Shown here: piece after piece, positions 47,281 through 56,169 of the stretch
How positions within the stretch are numbered: the first letter of the stretch is position 1
Layout: each line of letters starts with the position of its first letter
NCBI RefSeq assembly: GCF_034424545.1
Contig: NZ_CP139970.1
Location: 620,001-684,000 of the forward strand
Source of the DNA: Trinickia caryophylli
GTDB taxonomy: Bacteria; Pseudomonadota; Gammaproteobacteria; Burkholderiales; Burkholderiaceae
DNA length: 64,000 nt
Reading direction: 5' to 3'
Notes under the pieces: generated by a model
The model's database searches: none
Told to the model about the DNA's origin: nothing
What the model saw: the letters and a program-made list of their open reading frames with translations, nothing else
Translations under genes and position numbers: made by a program

Positions 47281-48063
47281 TCAAGGCGATGGCGGCGGGC
47301 CGTCCTCCGGGGTGCCGCTTTCCTGCGCGGCAAGCCAGCCGTAGCCCCTGCGCTCGAGCTCCTCGGCCAGTTCGCGCGTGCCCGATTTGACGATGCGCCC
47401 CTGCGACAGCACATGAACGTAATCGGGGGCGACGTAATCGAGCAAGCGCCGGTAATGGGTAACGAGCACGATCGCGCGATCGGTGCTGCGCATGCGGTTC
47501 ACCCCGTCTGCCACGACTTGCAGCGCATCGATATCGAGGCCGGAATCGGGTTCGTCCAGCACGGCAAGCCGCGGCTCGAGCACGGCGAGTTGCAAAATTT
47601 CGTTGCGCTTCTTCTCTCCGCCTGAGAATCCCTCGTTGACAGCGCGATAAAGCAGGTCCTCGTCCATCTGCATAAGCGCCATCTTGCGTTTGACGAGCGC
47701 GAGAAACTCCATCGCATCGAGTTCGGGCTCGCCGCGATACCGCCGTTGTGCATTCAGTGCGGCTTTGAGCAGATAGACGTTGCTCACGCCCGGTATCTCC
47801 ACCGGATACTGAAACGCGAGAAAGAGGCCCTCTCTCGCGCGCTCCTCGGGTGACAGCGCGAGCAGGTCGCGATCGCGATATCGAACCGTGCCGCCCGTTA
47901 CCCGGTACTGATCGCGTCCGGCGAGTACCTGTGCGAGCGTGCTCTTGCCCGAGCCGTTGGGCCCCATGATCGCGTGGACCTCGCCCGCCTGCACGCGCAA
48001 ATCCACGCCGCGCAAAATCGGCTTGCCCTCGATTTCGACGCTGAGGTTGCTGACTTCCAGCAT
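47281..48063 (-). CDS. sufC: SUF ATPase SufC
   Basis: A 260-residue ABC-type ATPase that drives conformational changes in the SufBC2D scaffold. Walker A is GPNGSGKST, the signature GFSGGEKKRNEILQ and Walker B AVLDEPDSGLD. The signature SGGEKKRNE is specific to SufC. The C-terminus carries an extra Pro-rich end (ESGTPEDGPPPSP). It follows sufB by 14 bp. Confidence 0.97.
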   Translation of the reverse strand: MLEVSNLSVEIEGKPILRGVDLRVQAGEVHAIMGPNGSGKSTLAQVLAGRDQYRVTGGTVRYRDRDLLALSPEERAREGLFLAFQYPVEIPGVSNVYLLKAALNAQRRYRGEPELDAMEFLALVKRKMALMQMDEDLLYRAVNEGFSGGEKKRNEILQLAVLEPRLAVLDEPDSGLDIDALQVVADGVNRMRSTDRAIVLVTHYRRLLDYVAPDYVHVLSQGRIVKSGTRELAEELERRGYGWLAAQESGTPEDGPPPSP

Positions 48064-48077
48064 GTTCTCGCTCCTCG

Positions 48078-49526
48078 TTATCCGACGCTGCCCTCAAGAC
48101 TCACGCCGAGCAGCTTTTGCGCTTCGACGGCGAACTCCATCGGCAACTCCTTGAAAACTTCCTTGCAGAACCCGTTGACGATCATGGAAACGGCATCCTC
48201 CTCCGAGAGCCCTCGCTGCTGGCAATAGAAGAGCTGGTCCTCGCCGATGCGCGAAGTCGAAGCCTCGTGCTCGACGCTCGCACTCGGATTCCTGACCTCG
48301 ATGTACGGGAACGTATGCGCGCTTGCGCGATTGCCGAGCAGCAGGGAGTCGCACTGCGTGTAGTTGCGCGCGCCGTCCGCCGTACGCGCCACCTTCACGA
48401 GACCGCGATAGGCATTCTTGCCACGCCCCGCGGAGATCCCTTTCGACAAAATGGTGCTGCGCGTGTTGCGGCCGAGGTGGATCATCTTCGTGCCCGTATC
48501 GGCCTGCTGGTGGTGATTCGTGAGGGCGACCGAATAAAATTCGCCCACCGAGTTGTCCCCGCGCAGAATCACGCTCGGGTACTTCCATGTGATCGCCGAG
48601 CCCGTCTCCACCTGTGTCCAGGAAATTTTCGCGTTGGCCTCGCGGCAGTCCCCACGCTTCGTGACGAAGTTATAGATGCCGCCGCGCCCGCGCGCATCGC
48701 CGGGATACCAGTTCTGCACCGTCGAGTAGCGAATCTGCGCATCCTCGAGCGCGACGAGCTCGACCACCGCCGCATGCAGCTGATTCTCGTCGCGCATCGG
48801 CGCGGTGCAGCCTTCGAGATAGCTGACGCTGGCACCGCGGTCAGCCACGATCAGCGTGCGCTCGAACTGGCCTGTGTTGCGCGCATTGATACGGAAGTAG
48901 GTGGACAGCTCCATGGGGCACCGCACGCCAGGCGGGATGTAGCAAAACGACCCGTCGCTGAAAACCGCCGAATTCAGCGCGGCAAAAAAATTGTCGGTAT
49001 GCGGCACGACGGAGCCGAGGTACTGGCGTACCAGTTCGGGGTGCTGTTCGATCGCTTCGGAGAACGAGCAAAAGATGATGCCGAGCGCGCCCAACTGCTC
49101 GCGAAACGTCGTGGCCACCGATACGCTGTCGAATATGGCGTCGACCGCGACACCCGCGAGCAATTCGCGCTCCTGGAGCGGCACGCCGAGCTTTTCGTAG
49201 GTGCGCAGCAGCTCAGGGTCGACCTCGTCCAGACTCTTGGGGCGATTCTTCCGATCGAATGGAGCCGAATAATAGGCAATGTCCTGATAGTCGATAGGCG
49301 GATGACGCACGGTCGACCATGTCGGCTCGGTCATCGTAAGCCAATGGCAATAGGCGGCCAGTCGCCATTCGAGCATGAACCCGGGCTCGTTCTTCCTGGC
49401 CGAAATGAGACGAATGACCTCCTCCGACAGACCGCGCGGCAGCGTGTCCGATTGCACGTCGCTCTCGAACCCGTGTTGGTACTCGCGGCTCATCAGTTGG
49501 TCGAGGGGGGATGTCGTCGCGTTCAT
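48078..49526 (-). CDS. sufB: SUF scaffold subunit SufB
   Basis: A 482-residue beta-helix scaffold subunit on which SUF clusters form. Hallmarks are the conserved [22 protein letters not shown] block, the central helix, and Cys392 in [11 protein letters not shown], which corresponds to the sulfur-accepting Cys of E. coli SufB. I chose [17 protein letters not shown] with GGGAGGG just upstream. It is the first gene of sufBCDSUT. No sufA or sufR gene precedes it. Confidence 0.97.
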   Translation of the reverse strand: MNATTSPLDQLMSREYQHGFESDVQSDTLPRGLSEEVIRLISARKNEPGFMLEWRLAAYCHWLTMTEPTWSTVRHPPIDYQDIAYYSAPFDRKNRPKSLDEVDPELLRTYEKLGVPLQERELLAGVAVDAIFDSVSVATTFREQLGALGIIFCSFSEAIEQHPELVRQYLGSVVPHTDNFFAALNSAVFSDGSFCYIPPGVRCPMELSTYFRINARNTGQFERTLIVADRGASVSYLEGCTAPMRDENQLHAAVVELVALEDAQIRYSTVQNWYPGDARGRGGIYNFVTKRGDCREANAKISWTQVETGSAITWKYPSVILRGDNSVGEFYSVALTNHHQQADTGTKMIHLGRNTRSTILSKGISAGRGKNAYRGLVKVARTADGARNYTQCDSLLLGNRASAHTFPYIEVRNPSASVEHEASTSRIGEDQLFYCQQRGLSEEDAVSMIVNGFCKEVFKELPMEFAVEAQKLLGVSLEGSVG

Positions 49527-49600
49527 GAATGCCCTCCCGGATCGATGCTGGCGCGGCAAGTCAGTGCATCGCGCCGCGCTCGCCCATACCGGAAATTACA

Positions 49601-49611
49601 TAGGAGTCCTA
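49601..49611. promoter_or_regulatory. TAGGAGTCCTA palindrome near the sufB promoter
   Basis: A perfect 11-bp palindrome (TAGGA-G-TCCTA) lies 75-85 bp upstream of sufB. On the minus strand it is followed by TATGTAAT, a possible -10, without a good -35, which would fit an activator-dependent or Rrf2/iron-type control site. The regulator is not identified. Confidence 0.4.
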
Positions 49612-49728
49612 ATCAGTACCTTTTCGGTCTCTGATCGGTTTGCGGCGTTTCCGTAAGGTAATTTGCGAAAGCGCAGCGATGGCACAACTGGAATTGATTG
49701 TAGACCCGTCGGCAAAACCCTGTCGCAT

Positions 49729-49752
49729 GCATGGATTGCATGCAATCCATGC
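49729..49752. repeat. 24-bp perfect palindrome upstream of sufB
   Basis: The two 12-base arms are GCATGGATTGCA and TGCAATCCATGC, meeting with no spacer. It lies about 203-226 bp upstream of sufB and between sufB and the coiled-coil gene. It could be an operator for a symmetric dimer or tetramer, or a cruciform/recombination site. No gene is seen around it. Confidence 0.85.
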
Positions 49753-49785
49753 CACTACTGCCGCCAATCACGCGCCATGGCGCGC

Positions 49786-49828
49786 ACAGGGGGACACACA
49801 GGGGGACACACAGGGGGACACACAGGGG
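49786..49828 (+). repeat. 12-bp tandem repeat, 3.6 copies
   Basis: ACAGGGGGACAC is repeated three times without spacer, with a fourth partial copy (ACAGGGG). The copies are identical. It lies in the gap between sufB and the coiled-coil gene, 34 bp from the 24-bp palindrome. Copy number may vary between strains. The array is too short and unspaced for CRISPR. Confidence 0.9.
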
Positions 49829-49910
49829 TTTGCGGGGCTACGCCGATGAATATCGCCGCCCGCGCCTTTGATTTTTTCTTGTTCAGGCGCTGAGCGCGCC
49901 CGACGCGGGC

Positions 49911-49936
49911 AAAAAAGCGCGCGGAGTAACGCGCGC
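49911..49936 (-). terminator. Terminator of the coiled-coil protein gene
   Basis: On the minus strand GCGCGC-GTTACTCC-GCGCGC is followed by TTTTTT, 26 bp after the stop codon of the 49963-50337 gene. Confidence 0.8.
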
Positions 49937-49962
49937 CAGGATGAACAGCAAGAGCAGGCAAG

Positions 49963-50337
49963 CTAGTGAAGAAGCACGCGCGCCGCGATCTGTGCCGCCG
50001 TAGCGATGACGCTGAGGCTCACCAGCCACACGATGGTCGAAACCTTCGACTTCGCGATTTCGGTCATCATATCTCCGCGGGTCTTGGCCAACTCGGTCCT
50101 CAATTCGCCGCGCAATTCGGTCAAGCCGATTTTCAGATCCGTACGCACGCTCTCGATTTCAGCCGTGATTTCAGCCTTGAGCGTCGATTCTGTGTTCTTG
50201 AGATCCTGCTTGGTTACCAACGTGCCTTCGATCGCACCGGCAAGTGCCTCGGCCTGCGTCACCACCGTTTCGCGCGGGACACCACCCTGTTCAAGCCGGC
50301 GGACATACGCCAACGCGTCAAAAGCAACGACCATCAT
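49963..50337 (-). CDS. Small coiled-coil membrane protein, DUF1640-like
   Basis: A 124-residue protein. Residues about 5-40 hold a short helical segment (YVRRLEQGGVPRETVVTQAEAL). Residues about 45-95 form a long coiled coil (TKQDLKNTESTLKAEITAEIE and on). One transmembrane segment lies at about 101-121 (TIVWLVSLSVIATAAQIAARV). This layout matches the DUF1640 family, whose role is unknown. Two adjacent Met codons start it. It is alone, with a LexA-type box 52-71 bp upstream and its own terminator. The rest of the 49527-49962 gap holds no gene. Confidence 0.75.
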   Translation of the reverse strand: MMVVAFDALAYVRRLEQGGVPRETVVTQAEALAGAIEGTLVTKQDLKNTESTLKAEITAEIESVRTDLKIGLTELRGELRTELAKTRGDMMTEIAKSKVSTIVWLVSLSVIATAAQIAARVLLH

Positions 50338-50388
50338 GCATTCCCCCTCGCAACTGGCATCGATTCTACGTCAGCGCACCGGCGCCGA

Positions 50389-50408
50389 TACTGTGTGACT
50401 GTACAGTG
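50389..50408. promoter_or_regulatory. LexA-type box between the DUF1640-like gene and xthA
   Basis: The core CTGT-GTGACTGT-ACAG is an exact CTGT-N8-ACAG and the flanks TA and TG fit the SOS consensus. It lies 52-71 bp upstream of the coiled-coil gene start (minus) and 173-192 bp upstream of the exonuclease start (plus). Distance favours the coiled-coil gene, though either could be the target. No clear -35/-10 pair is visible on either strand. Confidence 0.55.
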
Positions 50409-50580
50409 GAGCTTCTCTCAAAAAAAGCGGGCGGCCGCGAGCCTGATAGACTCCCGGCTGTTCGGCAGGCCGAGCGGGCGCGAGGCCCGGCAGGTGGGCC
50501 GGCCACCGGAACGTGGGTAGCCAGACGAAGGGGCCGTGCGCGCAATCGCCCGCTACTCTGAAGCAACGATGCGAGAAAAC

Positions 50581-51357
50581 ATGAAGATTGCCACGTGGAA
50601 CGTCAATTCTCTGAAGGTCCGTCAGCAGCATGTGATCGACTGGCTCGAGCTCTCGGGCGTCGACATACTGTGTCTCCAGGAACTGAAGCTGCCCGACGAG
50701 AAGTTTCCGCATGCCGAGCTTGCTGCCAAGGGCTATCGCAGCTGGTGCGCCGGACAAAAGACCTACAACGGTGTGGCGGTACTCGTGCGCGAGGGGCTGA
50801 AAGTCGACGAAACCGATATCGTGCGCAACATCCCGGGCTTCGACGACGAGCAACAGCGTCTGATCGCACTCACCATCGGCGGCAATCGCATCATCTCCGC
50901 CTATTTCCCGAACGGCCAGGCGCCCGGCACGGACAAATTCGCCTACAAGCTGCGCTGGCTCGATGCGCTGGCCGCGTGGATCGGTGCCGAAATGGCCCGC
51001 TATCCGGCGCTTGCGCTACTGGGGGACTACAACATCGCGCCCGAAGACCGCGACGTGCACGACCCGCAGGCGTGGCAAGGCCAGAATCTCGTCTCCCCCG
51101 AAGAACGCGCCGCGTTTGCCAAGCTCGTGGGGCTCGGCCTCGTCGATTCCTTCCGCAAGTTCGAACAGCCGGAGAAGACGTTCACCTGGTGGGATTACCG
51201 CATGCTGGCGTTCCGCCGCAATGCGGGGCTGCGCATCGATCACATCCTGCTCTCGCCCGAGCTCGCGCAGCACTGCTCGCTGTGCGAAGTCGACAAGACA
51301 CCGCGCAAATGGGATCAGCCGTCGGATCACGCGCCCGTCATCGCACAGATCGGCTGA
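50581..51357 (+). CDS. xthA: Exodeoxyribonuclease III
   Basis: A 258-residue apurinic/apyrimidinic endonuclease and 3' exonuclease in base excision repair. Metal and catalytic residues lie in MKIATWNVNSLKVR (Asn), LCLQELKLPD (Glu), LLGDYNIAPEDRD (Asp, Asn) and the C-terminal QPSDHAPV (Asp-His). I chose MKIATWNVN as the start, the conserved N-terminus; upstream in-frame ATGs add a non-conserved tail. It is monocistronic, converging with a chemoreceptor gene 20 bp downstream. Confidence 0.95.
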   Translation: MKIATWNVNSLKVRQQHVIDWLELSGVDILCLQELKLPDEKFPHAELAAKGYRSWCAGQKTYNGVAVLVREGLKVDETDIVRNIPGFDDEQQRLIALTIGGNRIISAYFPNGQAPGTDKFAYKLRWLDALAAWIGAEMARYPALALLGDYNIAPEDRDVHDPQAWQGQNLVSPEERAAFAKLVGLGLVDSFRKFEQPEKTFTWWDYRMLAFRRNAGLRIDHILLSPELAQHCSLCEVDKTPRKWDQPSDHAPVIAQIG

Positions 51358-51377
51358 ATCCACGCTGACGTCGGCGC

Positions 51378-53204
51378 TCAAACCGCCTCGGCGGCATTTG
51401 CGCCGCTCAGCTTGAATTCGCCAACGGCCTGAGCCAACTTCGCCGCCTGCTCGCGCAGCATTTGTGCGGCGGCCGCCGATTGCTCCACGAGCGCGGCGTT
51501 TTGCTGCGTCGTGTTGTCGAGCTGCGCGAGCGCCTGGTTCACGTGGCCCAGTCCTGTGCTTTGCTCCGTTGCCGCCGCGGAAATCTCGGCAATCACGCTC
51601 GTGATGCCTCGCACGCCCTGCACGATTTCGTCCATCGTCGATCCGGCCGTCTGCACCAGTGTCGATCCGGCTTCTATCCTCTCGACGGAGGAGCCGATCA
51701 ACTGCTTGATCTCCTTGGCCGCCTGAGCACTGCGTTGCGCAAGGGCACGCACCTCCCCCGCCACCACGGCAAAGCCTCGGCCGTGCTCGCTCGCGCGTGC
51801 CGCTTCCACGGCGGCGTTGAGCGCCAGGATGTTGGTTTGAAACGCAATGCCGTCGATGACGCCGATGATGTTCGCGATCTCGGTCGACGCCTTCGTGATG
51901 GCATCCATCGTGGAGACCACGTCCCCGACCACGACTCCGCCGCGCGTCGCAACGTCCGACGCGGATTGCGCAAGGCCGCTCACTTTCGTTGCCGCGTCAG
52001 CCGAATTGCGCGCCGTGCCGGCGATCTGTTCGAGCGCGGAGGCGGTCTGCTGCAGGTTGGACGCGGCCAGTTCGGTGCGGCTCGAGAGATCCTGATTGCC
52101 CTGTGCGATTTCAGAGCTGGCGAGGTTGACCGATTCACTGAAATCGCGGATATGCAGCAAGATTGCGCTGATCTTGCCCGCAAACAGATTGAATGCGTGC
52201 GCGATCTGTGCCGCTTCGTCACTGCCGTTGGCGGGCAGCCGCCTTGCGAGGTCGCCACTGCCGCTGGCGACGTCCGTCAGCGCGTCGCGCACTAGCAATA
52301 TGCGCTTGAACGCCGCCTGGGTGATAGCGCCCACGAGCGCGGCCGCGACAAGCGCCACGACGATGATCGCCAGGAACGTCGTCGTGGCCACCGCGCGCAT
52401 GCCGGCCGTCACGTCCGCCTTGTCCAGTGCAAGTACGAGGCTCCAGTCTGTGCCCGTGATCGGCTGCGCGCGCAGCAGCTTTGTCTTGCCGTCGATCAGG
52501 ACGGCAAGCGGCGCGGAGGCCGTCGCTATCGTCTTGAGCGCGTCCGGCGTCAGTCCGGGCGCCATCTCGGAGGCCGGCTTCATGATGAGCTCGGTCTTGG
52601 CACTCGCGATGACATTGCCGGCATCGTTCACGAGAAACGCAAAGCTGGCGGGCGTCGGATGCACAGCGGTCACGATTTCGCTCACACTTTGCATGAAAAG
52701 ACTGGCGGCCATGACGCCTTTCACGCTGCCGTCCCGGATCAGCGGGACGGCGAACGCAAACGCGGGCTTCCCGCTCGAAGCGTCACGATAGAGTGCGGTC
52801 ACCACGAGATGGCCGGCCCCCACCGCCTGCTTGTACCAAGGCCGCGCCGTGGGATCGTAGCCCGGAGCGAGGGGGACGTTGGAAAACGCGGTCTTGTCGG
52901 GCAAGCCGAGTGTCATGACTTCGAAGCCGCCCGATCTGGCGAGGAGCTTCAATGCCGGCAGCGGGTCGCCTTCGCCAATCGCCAGCGTGTCGGCGAGTGC
53001 CTGCGTCTGCCGCGCGCGGCTCTCTATCCAGCCGTTGATGGCGAGGGTATGTCCCGTCAGAATCGACTTGAAGTCCTGGTCGATGGTCTCGTCGTTATGG
53101 ATCTTCACCACGTAGTAGACGAGCCCGCCCGTCACCGCAAGCGCGGTCACGACGATCGCCACGCTGGCCGCGAGAATTCGACCACGAATCGTTCCAGGCA
53201 TCAT
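51378..53204 (-). CDS. Methyl-accepting chemotaxis protein with Cache sensor
   Basis: A 608-residue chemoreceptor. Transmembrane segments lie at about 11-33 and 279-301. The periplasmic part is a double-Cache sensor ([49 protein letters not shown]). HAMP and the signalling hairpin [40 protein letters not shown] follow. Such double-Cache domains bind amino acids or organic acids. It resembles the other chemoreceptor in this window only in the cytoplasmic half. Its own promoter is not obvious in the 237-bp gap upstream. Confidence 0.93.
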   Translation of the reverse strand: MMPGTIRGRILAASVAIVVTALAVTGGLVYYVVKIHNDETIDQDFKSILTGHTLAINGWIESRARQTQALADTLAIGEGDPLPALKLLARSGGFEVMTLGLPDKTAFSNVPLAPGYDPTARPWYKQAVGAGHLVVTALYRDASSGKPAFAFAVPLIRDGSVKGVMAASLFMQSVSEIVTAVHPTPASFAFLVNDAGNVIASAKTELIMKPASEMAPGLTPDALKTIATASAPLAVLIDGKTKLLRAQPITGTDWSLVLALDKADVTAGMRAVATTTFLAIIVVALVAAALVGAITQAAFKRILLVRDALTDVASGSGDLARRLPANGSDEAAQIAHAFNLFAGKISAILLHIRDFSESVNLASSEIAQGNQDLSSRTELAASNLQQTASALEQIAGTARNSADAATKVSGLAQSASDVATRGGVVVGDVVSTMDAITKASTEIANIIGVIDGIAFQTNILALNAAVEAARASEHGRGFAVVAGEVRALAQRSAQAAKEIKQLIGSSVERIEAGSTLVQTAGSTMDEIVQGVRGITSVIAEISAAATEQSTGLGHVNQALAQLDNTTQQNAALVEQSAAAAQMLREQAAKLAQAVGEFKLSGANAAEAV

Positions 53205-53287
53205 GCTGACTTTCCCCGATAGATAGAAGAGACGCTCTGGCCGCAGACACGTCGTTCAATAGATAACGACGGCTCGCGGAGCGAACT

Positions 53288-53317
53288 TGAGACGGAGTAA
53301 CGCTGAAATCCGTCTCA
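53288..53317. promoter_or_regulatory. 9-bp inverted repeat upstream of the Cache chemoreceptor
   Basis: TGAGACGGA and TCCGTCTCA are perfect 9-bp arms around a 12-base spacer, about 84-113 bp upstream of the chemoreceptor start. It may be an operator for that gene. No regulator is known. Confidence 0.45.
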
Positions 53318-53413
53318 TCGGGGTTAAGCACAGGCTGAATATCGTGTAAGGAAACCCTTAACGCAGGACGAAGGTCTCGCGTTTTTCGTTCGGGCGTGTT
53401 TTCATCAGCGATG

Positions 53414-53441
53414 CCGAGCCAGCCGCAAGCGGCTGGCTCGG
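53414..53441. terminator. Long hairpin abutting the ntrC stop
   Basis: CCGAGCCAGCCGC and GCGGCTGGCTCGG form a perfect 13-bp stem with a 2-base AA spacer, next to the ntrC stop codon. It has no T run, so it may act as a 3'-end stabiliser or rho-linked stop more than as an intrinsic terminator. Confidence 0.55.
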
Positions 53442-54974
53442 TCAAGGCTCCAGATGCAGCTCCTGGATCTTGCGCGTAATCGTATTGCGCCCGATGCCCA
53501 GGCGCTCGGCCGCCTCCACCTTGCGCCCTCGCGTGAAATCGAGCGCCTCGCGAATGACGGCTGCCTCGAAACGGCGCGCCAGTTCATCCATGACGTCGGC
53601 CATGTTCTCGCGCAGCATTCGTGCGACCTCCGCGCGCAGCCCGCTCTCCCATATGCTCACGGGCAGGTTCGGGACACCACCGATCGCGCCCGGCACCGAC
53701 ATGCCGTTGCGCTCGCCTTCGAGCGGTGCGGCCGCCGCGGAACCCATCGCCACGCTGGCCGCCGCCTGCGCGCCGGCACTCGGTCCTGCCACGATGTCGC
53801 CCGATACTTCCGCCGGCTGCTGCGGAACGAGGTCCGGCGGGAGATCCTTGATTTCGATCGTCTGCGCAGGCGCCATGACGGTCAGCCAGTTCGCGAGGTT
53901 TTCGAGCTGGCGCACGTTGCCCGGAAACGGCAACGAGGCAAGATAGGCCAGCGTCGCATCCGATACGCGCTTGGGTTCGACACCGAGATCGCGCGCACTC
54001 TTTTGCAGGAAGTGGCGTGCGAGCAGCGGAATGTCCTCCTTGCGTTCGCGCAGCGGCGGCAGGCGCAGCCGGATGACGTTGAGCCGGTGATACAAGTCTT
54101 CGCGAAAGAGCCCCTGCCGCACGCGGGACTCGAGGTTCTGGTGGGTCGCCGCGATCACGCGCACGTTCGCGCGCAACGGGCTATGGCCGCCGACGCGATA
54201 GAACTGCCCATCCGAAAGCACGCGCAGCAGCCGCGTTTGCAGATCGAACGGCATGTCGCCGATTTCGTCGAGGAAGAGCGTACCGTTTTCGGCCTGCTCG
54301 AAGCGCCCCTGGCGCATCGCCTGCGCGCCCGTGAACGCGCCGCGCTCATGTCCGAAGAGTTCCGATTCGAGCAGGTCTTTCGGAATCGCCGCCGTGTTGA
54401 GAGCGATGAATGGACCGTTTGCACGCGGGCTGTGCCGGTGCAGCGCCCGCGCCACGAGTTCCTTGCCCGTACCGGACTCCCCCGTGATGAGCACGGTGGC
54501 CGAGGAATGCGAAAGACGCCCGATCGCCCGGAACATGTCCTGCATCGCGGGCGCCTGACCCAGCATTTCCGGCGCGTCGGCCAGTGTGGTTTCGGCCGCG
54601 TGCACGCCGCGCAGGCTTTCGTCGACGGCGCGATGAATGAGTTCGACCGCACGGTCGATGTCGAACGGCTTCGCCAGATATTCGAATGCACCACCTTGGA
54701 ACGCGGCCACGGCACTGTCGAGATCGGAGTAGGCCGTCATGATGATGACGGGCAGCTCGGGCAGCCGTTCGCGAATCGCCTGCAGCAGCTCGAGACCCGA
54801 CGGCCCCGGCATGCGGATGTCGGATACGAGCACCTGCGGCGACTCGTGCTCGAGCGCGGCCAGCGCCTCGCGCACGTTGGCGAAGCTGCGCGTCGCCAGG
54901 TTCTCGCGCGCCAGCGCTTTTTCGAGCACCCAGCGGATCGATTGGTCGTCGTCTACTATCCAGATCGGCTTCAT
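53442..54974 (-). CDS. ntrC: Nitrogen regulator NtrC (sigma-54 activator)
   Basis: A 510-residue response regulator that activates sigma-54 promoters under nitrogen limitation. Order of domains: receiver (IVDDDQSIRWVL, phosphoacceptor Asp in VSDIRMPGPSG), AAA+ domain (Walker A TGESGTGKELVA, the sigma-54-contacting GAFTGA, LFLDEIGDMP), and C-terminal Fis-type HTH (VEAAERLGIGRNTITRKIQEL). Between AAA+ and HTH there is an Ala-rich linker longer than in E. coli. I chose MKPIWIVDDDQS; the long frame upstream is antisense to ntrB. It follows ntrB by 14 bp. Confidence 0.96.
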   Translation of the reverse strand: MKPIWIVDDDQSIRWVLEKALARENLATRSFANVREALAALEHESPQVLVSDIRMPGPSGLELLQAIRERLPELPVIIMTAYSDLDSAVAAFQGGAFEYLAKPFDIDRAVELIHRAVDESLRGVHAAETTLADAPEMLGQAPAMQDMFRAIGRLSHSSATVLITGESGTGKELVARALHRHSPRANGPFIALNTAAIPKDLLESELFGHERGAFTGAQAMRQGRFEQAENGTLFLDEIGDMPFDLQTRLLRVLSDGQFYRVGGHSPLRANVRVIAATHQNLESRVRQGLFREDLYHRLNVIRLRLPPLRERKEDIPLLARHFLQKSARDLGVEPKRVSDATLAYLASLPFPGNVRQLENLANWLTVMAPAQTIEIKDLPPDLVPQQPAEVSGDIVAGPSAGAQAAASVAMGSAAAAPLEGERNGMSVPGAIGGVPNLPVSIWESGLRAEVARMLRENMADVMDELARRFEAAVIREALDFTRGRKVEAAERLGIGRNTITRKIQELHLEP

Positions 54975-54988
54975 AGAGTGGTCGTTGG

Positions 54989-56131
54989 TCAATTGTCGAG
55001 CGGCAACAGAATCTGAAACTCGGTGTGTCCGGGCCGGCTTTCCACTTCGATGACGCCGTCGTGCTGCTGCACGAACGTTTGCGCGAGCGTGAGCCCAAGA
55101 CCGCTGCCATCCTCGCGCCCGGACACGAGCGGATAAAAAATACGATCGCGGATCTCCGGCGCAATGCCGGGACCGTTGTCGACGACACGCAAGTCCAATG
55201 CCAGTTTGCACAAGCGCTTCGCGATCGTGATCTTGCGTGCCACGCGCGTGCGTAGCGCAATACGTGCATCGCCCTGGCTGATGCGCTCGCGCAGCGCCTG
55301 GGCCGCGTTGCGCACGATATTGAGGAGCGCCTGGATCAGTTGCTCCTTGTCGCCGCGCAGCTCCGGCACGCTCACGTCGTAGTCGCGCTCGATCGTGAGG
55401 CCGCGCGGAAACTCGGCCATGATCACGGCGCGCACGCGCTCGCATACCTCGTGAATGTTCACATCGCCCACGATGTGCGGGTGACGGTGCGGCTCGAGCA
55501 GCCGATCGACGAGCGTCTGCAGGCGATCCGATTCCTTGACGATGACCTGCGTGTACTCCCGCAGTTCGTGTCGCTCGCGCGCACCGAGTTCGAGTTCGAG
55601 CAACTGCGCGGCGCCGCGGATGCCGCCGAGCGGGTTCTTGATCTCGTGAGCGAGATTGCGGATCAGTTGCTTGTTGGCGACCGTGAGATCGTGAATGCGC
55701 TCCTCGCGGTCGGTGCGCAGATGGCGCTCGTTCTCGAACAACTCGAGCAACACGTAGTCGGGCGCGCTTTCGAGAAAGCCCACCACCACATGCACAGGCA
55801 GAGCCTCGCGCGGCGGGCGTTCGAACACGGCATCGAGATGCGTGGCATGAAAACGGTGCTCGGCGATGGCGGCAATCGTCTCGACGAGTGCATCGCCGTT
55901 GGCAAAGATCTCGGGCCACGACATCTGCATCAACTGCCGGCGCGAAAGGTCGAGCATCGATTCGGCCGACGGGTTCGCGAAAGCGACGCGCAGCGTGCGC
56001 TTTTCGAGCACGAGCACGACGGTAGGCAGCGCCTCGAAGCCCGGCAGCAGGCCCGACGCAGCCAGCGAGGCATCGTTCGTCAGGGGTTCCGATTGCCCCT
56101 TCTTCGTCTTGATCAGGTTCTTGAGCACCAT
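54989..56131 (-). CDS. ntrB: Nitrogen sensor kinase NtrB
   Basis: A 380-residue soluble kinase that phosphorylates or dephosphorylates NtrC under the control of PII. A PAS domain occupies about 30-130. The H-box is NLAHEIKNPLGGIRGAAQLL, the N-box NIVRNAAQAL and the G-boxes VDNGPGI and GSGLGLTL. No transmembrane segment is present, as expected. It is 14 bp ahead of ntrC and separated from glnA by a terminator, the usual glnA-ntrBC layout. Confidence 0.96.
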   Translation of the reverse strand: MVLKNLIKTKKGQSEPLTNDASLAASGLLPGFEALPTVVLVLEKRTLRVAFANPSAESMLDLSRRQLMQMSWPEIFANGDALVETIAAIAEHRFHATHLDAVFERPPREALPVHVVVGFLESAPDYVLLELFENERHLRTDREERIHDLTVANKQLIRNLAHEIKNPLGGIRGAAQLLELELGARERHELREYTQVIVKESDRLQTLVDRLLEPHRHPHIVGDVNIHEVCERVRAVIMAEFPRGLTIERDYDVSVPELRGDKEQLIQALLNIVRNAAQALRERISQGDARIALRTRVARKITIAKRLCKLALDLRVVDNGPGIAPEIRDRIFYPLVSGREDGSGLGLTLAQTFVQQHDGVIEVESRPGHTEFQILLPLDN

Positions 56132-56169
56132 CGTCTAGTCACAGCCGCGGGAGCAGGTATTTGCGACGA

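Noticed and set aside
49786..49828. CRISPR array
   Set aside because: The 12-bp units are contiguous without spacers and too short, and no cas genes are present.
49640..49893. Small frames over the 12-bp repeat (GDTQ- or GHTG-type peptides)
   Set aside because: They are created by the repeat reading, have no good ribosome site and no family match.
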